6,418 nucleotides of DNA from contig JAAZGT010000291.1 of the NCBI GenBank assembly GCA_012511095.1, positions 1-6,418 of the forward strand, in the 5' to 3' direction. This DNA comes from Alcaligenaceae bacterium. Lineage in GTDB: Bacteria > Pseudomonadota > Gammaproteobacteria > Burkholderiales > Burkholderiaceae_B. The translations under genes and the position numbers were made by a program. Position 1 is the first letter of the stretch. Each line of letters opens with the position of its first letter. Below, piece by piece: positions 1 to 5,073 of this stretch. A model generated the notes under the pieces. It made no database searches. It was not told where the DNA came from and saw only the letters and a program-made list of their open reading frames with translations.

Positions 1-156
1 GCTGGCAAAATTACCATTGTTGAGGTTGAAGAGGTGGTTGAGATTGGTGAGATCGACCCAGATGATGTTCACCTACCTGGTATTTTTGTACATCGCATCG
101 TGGTTAACAAAAACCCAGAAAAACGTATCGAACAGCGCACTGTGCGTCAAGCTTAA
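1..156 (+). CDS. scoA: Succinyl-CoA:3-ketoacid CoA-transferase subunit A, C-terminal end (partial)
   Basis: The reading frame is open from the first base and gives 51 residues before a TAA stop, so the gene begins left of the window. The visible tail has the ending usual for the alpha subunit of two-subunit 3-oxoacid CoA-transferases: an ITIVEVEE segment, then a (V/I)GEIDPDD stretch, then HLPGIFVHRIV and a basic tail close to EKRIEQRTVR. With subunit B it moves CoA from succinyl-CoA to acetoacetate (or related 3-oxoacids) in the cytoplasm, feeding acetoacetyl-CoA into thiolysis. The next gene, 17 bases downstream, encodes subunit B, which supports the call strongly. The related 3-oxoadipate CoA-transferase (PcaI) has a similar tail and cannot be fully excluded from 51 residues, but no beta-ketoadipate pathway gene is visible. 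Confidence 0.9.
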   Translation, partial: AGKITIVEVEEVVEIGEIDPDDVHLPGIFVHRIVVNKNPEKRIEQRTVRQA

Positions 157-173
157 GAGGAGGATTAACTACT

Positions 174-824
174 ATGGCATGGACTCGTGATCAAATGGCT
201 GCTCGTGCGGCCCAAGAGTTAGAAGACGGTTTCTACGTAAACTTAGGAATTGGTATTCCCACCTTAGTTTCAAACTACGTACCCGATGACATTACTGTAT
301 GGCTACAATCTGAAAATGGTTTATTAGGTATTGGCCCGTTCCCTACAGAGGATGAGATTGATGCTGACCTAATTAATGCTGGTAAACAAACCATTACCAC
401 CATACCGGGCTCTTCTTTCTTCTCATCAGCTGATTCTTTCGGTATGATTCGTGGTGGCAAGATTAATATTGCTATTCTTGGTGCAATGCAAGTCTCAGAA
501 AAAGGCGACCTAGCTAACTGGATGATCCCTGGCAAAATGGTTAAGGGCATGGGCGGCGCTATGGACTTGGTTGCTGGTGTGCAACGTGTGGTTGTTGTAA
601 TGGACCACGTAGCCAAGGGTAAAGATGGCAGCATTTCTAAAAAGATTTTACCTGAGTGTGATTTACCATTAACCGCTGTTGGTGTGGTTGATATGATCAT
701 TACCGACTTAGGTGTCCTCAAGGTAACCGATGAGGGTCTCAAGGTAATTGAGCTTGCGCCAGACGTTACTTTTGAAGAGATTCAAGAGATGACAGGTGTG
801 AAATTAATTTCAGACTTAAACTAG
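174..824 (+). CDS. scoB: Succinyl-CoA:3-ketoacid CoA-transferase subunit B
   Basis: This 216-residue protein has the usual length for the beta subunit of 3-oxoacid CoA-transferase. The family I CoA-transferase signature LQSENGLLG lies at residues 44-52; Glu47 within SENG is the residue that forms the glutamyl-CoA thioester in this family. Other family segments are the N-terminal NLGIGIPT (23-30), the GGAMDLVAGVQRVVVV segment in the middle, and CDLPLTAVGVVD followed by ITDLGV near the C-terminus. The enzyme acts in the cytoplasm as a complex with ScoA and transfers CoA from succinyl-CoA to acetoacetate. The ATG start is supported by a near-perfect Shine-Dalgarno, GAGGAGG at 157-163, ten bases upstream and starting just after the scoA stop, so the pair is clearly one operon. 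Substrate preference (acetoacetate against 3-oxoadipate) is inferred from overall resemblance. Confidence 0.95.
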   Translation: MAWTRDQMAARAAQELEDGFYVNLGIGIPTLVSNYVPDDITVWLQSENGLLGIGPFPTEDEIDADLINAGKQTITTIPGSSFFSSADSFGMIRGGKINIAILGAMQVSEKGDLANWMIPGKMVKGMGGAMDLVAGVQRVVVVMDHVAKGKDGSISKKILPECDLPLTAVGVVDMIITDLGVLKVTDEGLKVIELAPDVTFEEIQEMTGVKLISDLN

Positions 825-847
825 TTTTAAGCTAGGTTAATATAACG

Positions 848-883
848 AGCGGTAGGAGCAATACAGCTTTCTACCGCTTTTTT
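848..883 (+). terminator. Intrinsic terminator of scoAB
   Basis: Perfect 8-bp arms AGCGGTAG (848-855) and CTACCGCT (871-878) enclose a 15-base loop, in which GAGC (856-859) and GCTT (866-869) can extend the stem past a one-base bulge. The right arm runs into six Ts (878-883). It lies 24 bases after the scoB stop. On the minus strand the hairpin is not followed by a T-run, so it should act mainly on scoAB and only weakly, if at all, on the convergent DUF423 gene. Confidence 0.85.
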
Positions 884-890
884 ATGCCTA

Positions 891-1259
891 TTACTTTTTA
901 ATAGCAGCAATGAGCAATAGTGCCCAACCCGCTAAGAAAAATAAACCACCAATCGGAGTAATCACGCCGAGATTTTTAACGCCTAATAAAACAATGGCAT
1001 AAAGACTACCTGAAAATAATAAAATACCAATGACAAAGGCCCAACCCGCCCAGTGTGCCAGCGTCTGATTTAGGTAATTTATAGCTAATAGTGCTACCGC
1101 CAATAGGGCTAAGCTATGGTACATCTGATACTGTACACCGGTATGCCAAACGGCTAATTGCTTAGCCTCAACCATATGTTGTAAGCCATGAGCCCCAAAG
1201 GCGCCCAAGGCAACACCTAAAAAACCAAAAACGGCGGCAAAAATAATTAATAAATTCAC
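891..1259 (-). CDS. DUF423 (YgdD-like) small inner-membrane protein
   Basis: The 122-residue product is almost wholly hydrophobic, with four likely membrane helices at about residues 2-22, 46-64, 69-91 and 98-120. It carries the landmarks of the DUF423/YgdD family: GAFGAHGL at 19-26 at the end of helix 1, WHTGVQYQMYHSLAL from residue 38, and a C-terminal GGLFFLAGW. The biochemical function of the family is not known to me. The start is GTG, not ATG; it is supported by AGGA on the minus strand at 1270-1273, ten bases upstream, and by the N-terminus matching where family members usually begin. A plausible promoter lies 27 bases upstream. The gene is convergent with scoAB (66-bp gap) and divergent from the aminopeptidase gene (59-bp gap), so it seems to be transcribed alone. 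Confidence 0.9.
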   Translation of the reverse strand: MNLLIIFAAVFGFLGVALGAFGAHGLQHMVEAKQLAVWHTGVQYQMYHSLALLAVALLAINYLNQTLAHWAGWAFVIGILLFSGSLYAIVLLGVKNLGVITPIGGLFFLAGWALLLIAAIKK

Positions 1260-1285
1260 AATAAATTGATCCTATACAATAGCTG

Positions 1286-1313
1286 ATTAGATGTTTAGGT
1301 ATTTTACACTCAA
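1286..1313 (-). promoter_or_regulatory. Candidate sigma-70 promoter for the DUF423 gene
   Basis: On the minus strand, TTGAGT (1313-1308; 4 of 6 to TTGACA) is followed after 16 bp by TCTAAT (1291-1286; 5 of 6 to TATAAT). Transcription would begin near 1279, giving a leader of about 20 bases that still includes the AGGA ribosome site. The -35 box lies only 5 bases from the divergent aminopeptidase start codon. This is consensus matching by eye in AT-rich sequence, so it remains tentative. Confidence 0.4.
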
Positions 1314-1318
1314 AATTT

Positions 1319-3118
1319 ATGAATAATTTAACTGTTCCTCAAAAGATTGATGCTCTGCGCAAACAAATGCAGGCTCATGGTCTACACGCTTGGCTAGTTT
1401 ATACAGCTGATCCCCATCTTTCAGAATATTTACCAGCGCATTGGTCACAACGCGAGTACCTGAGTGGTTTTACTGGTTCTGCTGGTTATATGGCTGTGAC
1501 CTTAGAGCATGCTGCCTTATGGACGGATAGTCGCTATTGGGTGCAAGCAGAATCAGAGCTACAAGGCTCAGGCATTGAGCTTATGAAACAGGGCAATGCG
1601 GCTACGCCTAGCCTAGAGGATTGGATTAAGCAGCAGCTCTCTGCAGGTCAAGTGGTGGGTGTCAATGGCATGGCACTTAGTGTTTCTCAAGCCCTTAGCC
1701 TTAAAGAGAGTTTTGCTGAGGCTGAGCTTGAGATGCATGTGGAGCATGAATTATTAGATGCCTTTTGGGAAAATAGGCCCCTATTGCCAGTCGAGCCAAT
1801 TTATGTGCATGAGTTGGAGTACGCTGGTTTACCGCGTGATGAGAAAATTGCTCAGCTACGAAAAGCAATGCAAGAAGCCAGTGCCTCTGTGCATTTAATT
1901 TCCTCGCTAGATGATATTGCTTGGGTCTTAAATTTACGAGGCAGTGATGTAGCCTATAACCCAGTCTTTTTATCGCACCTTATTCTGACTGCAGACGAGG
2001 TGATGTTATGTGTAGACCCTGCTAAATTGTCGCCAGACTTGATCGACGATCTAAAAGCAGATGGTATTAGTCTGTACCCTTATGAGGAAGTAGATGCGTT
2101 ATTAAGAGATTTACTTAGTGCTTCAGAGTCCAGCGTTTTAATTGATCCAGTGCGTACGGCGTGGGCGATTTGCGAACCTTATATTGAGCAAGCGATATTG
2201 GGTTTAAACCCTTCACAACGCCTCAAAGCACAAAAAAATGACAAAGAGATTGCACATATTAGACGTGCTATGGAAAAAGATGGTGCCGCCTTATGCGAAT
2301 TCTTTGCTGAGTTTGAAAAACAGCTAGAGGCTGGTAAACAGCTATCCGAGCTTGATGTTGATGAGATGATTACCGCAGCTCGCGCTAAGCAAGAGGGCTT
2401 TGTTTCGCCTAGCTTTGCTACCATTGCAGGTTATAACGCTAATGGTGCCTTACCACATTACCGAGCCTTGCCTGAGAGTTATGCCATCTTAGAGGGTGAC
2501 GGTTTGTTGTTGATTGACTCGGGGGCGCAATATATAGACGGCACTACCGATATTACGCGTGTGGTGCCAATAGGCGTCACTAATGCTAGGCACCAAAAGG
2601 ACTTTACCTTAGTTTTAAAAGGCATGATTAATTTATCCATGGCAGTTTTTCCTGTTGATGAACCTGCCCCTAATTTAGATGCCATTGCGCGTATGCCGTT
2701 ATGGCGTGCAGGTTTAGACTTTGGTCATGGCACAGGTCATGGTGTGGGTTATTTCCTTAATGTGCATGAGGGTCCTCAAAGTATCTCGCATTATGGCTAT
2801 GGTCGCCCTAATATGGAGATGAAAGAGGGTATGGTGACCTCAAATGAGCCAGGCCTTTATCGTACAGGGCAGTGGGGCGTGCGCATTGAAAATTTAGTTT
2901 TAAACCAACCTGCGTTTAAAACAGAATTTGGTGATTTCTTAAAATTTGAGACGCTGACCTTATGTCCCATTGATACACGTTGTATTGAGATAAGCTTATT
3001 AAATAAAGAAGAAAGGCAGTGGTTAAATGATTACCATGATATGGTGCGTGAGCGCTTATCGCCGCTGGTAATGGGCGCTGCTAAAGAGTGGCTAATTACT
3101 CGTACTAAAGCGATTTAA
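1319..3118 (+). CDS. pepP: Xaa-Pro aminopeptidase (aminopeptidase P, M24B; XPNPEP1-like long form)
   Basis: This 599-residue cytoplasmic metallopeptidase removes an N-terminal residue preceding proline. It has the long three-domain layout of eukaryote-like aminopeptidase P, not the roughly 440-residue E. coli PepP form: creatinase-like N-terminal domains at about 5-140 and 155-310, the pita-bread M24 domain at about 315-535, and an M24 C-terminal region at about 540-599. All five metal ligands are present: Asp400 (DSGAQY), Asp411, His474 (in HGTGHGVG), Glu510 (NEPG) and Glu524 (RIEN). The catalytic-site histidines expected from human XPNPEP1 are at 380, 470 and 483, with the same spacing. The chosen ATG puts IDALRKQM and ADPHLSEYLP where family members have them, although no Shine-Dalgarno is visible; the nearest, AGGT at 1297-1300, is 18 bases away. 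I found no convincing promoter. The gene stands alone and ends at a strong terminator. Confidence 0.95.
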   Translation: MNNLTVPQKIDALRKQMQAHGLHAWLVYTADPHLSEYLPAHWSQREYLSGFTGSAGYMAVTLEHAALWTDSRYWVQAESELQGSGIELMKQGNAATPSLEDWIKQQLSAGQVVGVNGMALSVSQALSLKESFAEAELEMHVEHELLDAFWENRPLLPVEPIYVHELEYAGLPRDEKIAQLRKAMQEASASVHLISSLDDIAWVLNLRGSDVAYNPVFLSHLILTADEVMLCVDPAKLSPDLIDDLKADGISLYPYEEVDALLRDLLSASESSVLIDPVRTAWAICEPYIEQAILGLNPSQRLKAQKNDKEIAHIRRAMEKDGAALCEFFAEFEKQLEAGKQLSELDVDEMITAARAKQEGFVSPSFATIAGYNANGALPHYRALPESYAILEGDGLLLIDSGAQYIDGTTDITRVVPIGVTNARHQKDFTLVLKGMINLSMAVFPVDEPAPNLDAIARMPLWRAGLDFGHGTGHGVGYFLNVHEGPQSISHYGYGRPNMEMKEGMVTSNEPGLYRTGQWGVRIENLVLNQPAFKTEFGDFLKFETLTLCPIDTRCIEISLLNKEERQWLNDYHDMVRERLSPLVMGAAKEWLITRTKAI

Positions 3119-3140
3119 GAGCAGAGAAAACACGCAGACA

Positions 3141-3174
3141 TTAAAAAAGCTTCTCAGATGAGAAGCTTTTTTAA
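3141..3174. terminator. Bidirectional intrinsic terminator between the aminopeptidase gene and rpmG
   Basis: Perfect 15-bp arms (3141-3155 and 3160-3174; GAGAAGCTTTTTTAA on the right) enclose a four-base loop AGAT. The centre of the stem is GAGAAGC/GCTTCTC, and six As on one side pair with six Ts on the other, so a hairpin plus U-run forms in either direction. It sits 22 bases after the aminopeptidase stop and 13 bases beyond the rpmG stop, and should end both convergent transcripts. Confidence 0.95.
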
Positions 3175-3187
3175 TCACTAGATAAGA

Positions 3188-3355
3188 TTACTTAAGTCTA
3201 GTTTCTTTGTACTCAACGTGCTTGCGAACAACAGGATCGTACTTTTTGAAAACCATTTTGTCAGGCGTGTTACGCTTGTTTTTAGTGGTTGTGTAGAAGT
3301 GACCTGTACCAGCACTTGATTCTAATTTGATTTTCTCGCGGTTGCCTTTAGCCAT
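3188..3355 (-). CDS. rpmG: 50S ribosomal protein L33
   Basis: This small gene encodes 55 residues, the same length as E. coli L33 and very similar to it: MAKGNREKIKLESSAGTGHF at the start, then YTTTKNKRNTPDK and a C-terminal KKYDPVVRKHVEYKE. L33 binds the large subunit near the E site. There are no cysteines at all, so this is the zinc-independent form lacking the two CxxC pairs of zinc-binding L33. The ATG is supported by AGGA (minus strand, 3363-3366) seven bases upstream. It follows rpmB by 51 bases on the same strand, the conserved rpmBG order, and is last in the block before the bidirectional terminator. The 51-bp gap holds no obvious promoter or terminator, so co-transcription with rpmB is likely. 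Confidence 0.97.
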   Translation of the reverse strand: MAKGNREKIKLESSAGTGHFYTTTKNKRNTPDKMVFKKYDPVVRKHVEYKETRLK

Positions 3356-3406
3356 GATGTGTTCCTATAAATTTAAAATTGCTAAAAAAAGATGCTTGAC
3401 CAGCGA

Positions 3407-3643
3407 TTAAACGCTTTGGCCATTAGCACGCATTTCGGCTAAAACGGCATCAATACCTTTTTTATCAATAGTGCGTAAAGCGCTAGTAGAAATACGTAGA
3501 CGAACCCAGCGGTTTTCGCTCTCAACCCAGAAGCGGCGAGACTGTAAATTTGGTAGGAAGCGACGCTTTGTTTTGTTTTGCGCGTGTGAAACTTTATTAC
3601 CGGTCATAGGGCGCTTACCGGTTACTTGGCAAACTTTAGCCAT
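3407..3643 (-). CDS. rpmB: 50S ribosomal protein L28
   Basis: The 78-residue product has the same length as E. coli L28 and shares its signature stretches: AKVCQVTGKRPMTGN at the N-terminus, SHAQNKTKRRFLPNLQ, then RRFWVESENRWVRLRIS, and a C-terminal IDKKGIDAVLAEMRA. L28 is a component of the large ribosomal subunit. The ATG is supported by GAGGT (minus strand, 3651-3655) seven bases upstream. It is the first gene of an rpmB-rpmG pair. A 227-bp gap separates it from the upstream bcr-type gene and holds a candidate promoter plus an inverted repeat that would form a hairpin early in the leader. In E. coli rpmBG lies beside repair and cofactor genes, which are absent here. Confidence 0.98.
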   Translation of the reverse strand: MAKVCQVTGKRPMTGNKVSHAQNKTKRRFLPNLQSRRFWVESENRWVRLRISTSALRTIDKKGIDAVLAEMRANGQSV

Positions 3644-3710
3644 GATTAATACCTCGTTAATTACATCGTTGATTTATAGACTTGATTGTTGGCCCAAGCC
3701 AGCCTTCTTA

Positions 3711-3740
3711 GATTACCCAAATGATGTGATGTGGGTAATC
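3711..3740 (-). repeat. 9-bp inverted repeat in the rpmB leader (hairpin or operator-like dyad)
   Basis: Perfect arms GATTACCCA (3711-3719) and TGGGTAATC (3732-3740) flank a 12-base spacer. No T-run follows on either strand, so this is not a normal intrinsic terminator. The arm centres are 21 bp apart, about two helical turns, which would suit a dimeric DNA-binding protein. Alternatively, if the candidate promoter just upstream is right, the hairpin would form at or within a few bases of the 5' end of the rpmBG mRNA, about 70 bases before the start codon, and could affect mRNA stability or translation. The repeat is seen directly; either role is inference. Confidence 0.7.
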
Positions 3741-3744
3741 GATA

Positions 3745-3773
3745 ATCTTAACCTGATTTTTAGTATAAATCAA
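3745..3773 (-). promoter_or_regulatory. Candidate promoter for rpmBG
   Basis: On the minus strand, TTGATT (3773-3768; 4 of 6) is followed after 17 bp by TAAGAT (3750-3745; 4 of 6). Transcription would start near 3738-3740, giving a leader of about 95 bases. Upstream the DNA is rich in A/T tracts (3787-3821), which could serve as an UP-like element. The box matches are modest. An alternative -10, TATACT (minus strand, 3767-3762), has no good -35 box. Confidence 0.35.
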
Positions 3774-3786
3774 TCACTTGTGACTG

Positions 3787-3821
3787 TTTTTAGGCATAAA
3801 AAACGCAAACAGCCCTAAAAA
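3787..3821. repeat. 8-bp AT-rich inverted repeat downstream of the bcr-type gene
   Basis: TTTTTAGG (3787-3794) and CCTAAAAA (3814-3821) are perfect complementary arms around a 19-base spacer that includes six As (3798-3803). On the minus strand, downstream of the transporter gene, this gives a weak hairpin with a T-run in the loop and not after it, so it is a poor intrinsic terminator. A third TTTTTAG lies at 3757-3763, 30 bp from the first arm. A smaller hairpin, TGCTG/CAGCA with a five-base loop, lies at 3842-3856, just after the transporter stop, without a T-run. The arms are seen directly; function is unknown. Confidence 0.45.
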
Positions 3822-3870
3822 TGATTTAATTAGTACTCAACTGCTGCCTTTCAGCAACATTAATAAGCAT

Positions 3871-5073
3871 TTAGTCGTCTGAGGACTTGGCCACAACCTG
3901 GCCAAAAAACCATGCAATACTGCTAAATAAAAGCATTGTTACTAATAACGGTAGTTCGGTGCCTGTGTGCCAAAGACTCACAATGGCGCTGGATAGTGTG
4001 CCAAATAAAAACAGCGTAGCACCTGTTAATGCCGCCGCCATGCCTAAGCGATGGCCTTGTTTTCTTAAAGCTAAGATGGGGGCAGTGGGGTTAATGGTGC
4101 CTAAACCAATGGTAAAAGCGCTCATCATCATCATAAAAATCGTTAAGCTCATGATGCCTAAGAGTGAGCAAATGACCCCTACAGCTAAGACAGCGACGAC
4201 CCAATAAGCAGCAATGCGATACAGTGTTGCCGCAGTGATGTTGCGTCGTAGCATAAAGCCGCAGAGTTGTGAGCCGATGATAAAACCCACAGCCACCGAG
4301 GCAAAGTACCACGCAAAAGCCTTAGCACTAAGGCCAAAGGTACCCATTAAAACCGTAGAAGATGAGGCAATAAAAGCAAACATGGTTGCCATACTAAAGC
4401 CCGCCGCCAAAGAAAACCCAATAAAACTACGGTCAAGCAAAAGCTGCAGATAGTTGCTCATAATAAGTTTAGGACTAATGTGGCGACGCTTTTCCTCAGG
4501 TAATGATTCATCAAAGAAAAAAGCCACCATGATAAAACAAGCTAAACCATAGATTGCTAAGAACAGAAATAAACCACGCCAGCCAATATAAGCCGCTAGA
4601 AAAGCACCAACCAGCGGTGCCAGCACTGGCGCTAAACCTGTTAAGAGCATCATCATGGTCATCGCATTAGCTGCTTGCTGGGTGCTGTAATGGTCGCGAA
4701 TCACGGCTCTAGAGATAGTCATAAAACAAGCTGCGCCCAATGATTGCAGCATACGTCCTAATAAAAAGAACTCAAAGCTTGGCGCAAAGGCGCAGATTAA
4801 GCTTGCAATCAAATATAGTAAAGCCCCAATTAATAGAGGTTTTTTGCGTCCAAGGCGGTCAGTTAGTGGACCAACAATAATTTGAGAAAAAGATAAACCA
4901 AATAAAAAAGCAGAAACGCTCAATTCCACACGGTGTTGAGGTATTTCAAAATCCGTGGCAATTAAGGGAAAGGCTGGCAAATATAAATCAATGGTTACAG
5001 GACCAACAATGGCCAGTGCCGACATGATAAACAGCCAAAAGGGGATGCTAAATGATGTTTTTTCTGTAGACAT
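3871..5073 (-). CDS. bcr: Bcr/CflA-family MFS multidrug efflux transporter
   Basis: This 400-residue inner-membrane protein has about 12 hydrophobic segments and the length of E. coli Bcr (about 396). Family marks are DLYLPAFPLIA at 29-39 in and after helix 1, MFS motif A at 68-78 (GPLTDRLGRKK) between helices 2 and 3, RMLQSLGAA from 107, SRAVIRD at 121-127, and an antiporter-type motif C region GLAPVLAPLVGA at 146-157. Such proteins are proton-driven DHA1 drug exporters; Bcr and CflA act on bicyclomycin, sulfonamides or chloramphenicol, but the substrate here cannot be read from sequence. The ATG lies 26 bases inside the end of the upstream MATE gene and has no good Shine-Dalgarno (TTGGTACTGGC precedes it), so translational coupling is likely. 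The stop is followed by only weak hairpins. The exact symbol is less certain than the family. Confidence 0.9.
   Translation of the reverse strand: MSTEKTSFSIPFWLFIMSALAIVGPVTIDLYLPAFPLIATDFEIPQHRVELSVSAFLFGLSFSQIIVGPLTDRLGRKKPLLIGALLYLIASLICAFAPSFEFFLLGRMLQSLGAACFMTISRAVIRDHYSTQQAANAMTMMMLLTGLAPVLAPLVGAFLAAYIGWRGLFLFLAIYGLACFIMVAFFFDESLPEEKRRHISPKLIMSNYLQLLLDRSFIGFSLAAGFSMATMFAFIASSSTVLMGTFGLSAKAFAWYFASVAVGFIIGSQLCGFMLRRNITAATLYRIAAYWVVAVLAVGVICSLLGIMSLTIFMMMMSAFTIGLGTINPTAPILALRKQGHRLGMAAALTGATLFLFGTLSSAIVSLWHTGTELPLLVTMLLFSSIAWFFGQVVAKSSDD

Noticed and set aside
275..742. A 155-codon minus-strand open frame inside scoB
   Set aside because: It is a shadow of scoB, whose own frame has full family motifs; the antisense product has a composition typical of reverse-frame translation.
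3711..3740. Reading the rpmB leader dyad as an intrinsic terminator for the upstream transporter gene
   Set aside because: There is no T-run on either side of the stem in either orientation.
3471..3818. A 115-codon plus-strand open frame overlapping rpmB and its leader
   Set aside because: It lies antisense to a certain L28 gene, its product has no recognisable domain, and the part beyond rpmB runs through AT-rich intergenic DNA containing the inverted repeats.
3875..3884. A sequence resembling the Neisseria DNA uptake sequence GCCGTCTGAA
   Set aside because: It matches at only 8 of 10 positions, lies in the coding end of the transporter gene, and I saw no second copy in either orientation.
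4091..4312. Antisense and alternate-frame open frames within the two transporter genes and the aminopeptidase gene (also 2179-2424, 2479-2685, 3887-4207, 4214-4453, 6045-6269)
   Set aside because: Each overlaps a well-supported gene, has no independent ribosome site that I could see, and shows no family resemblance.
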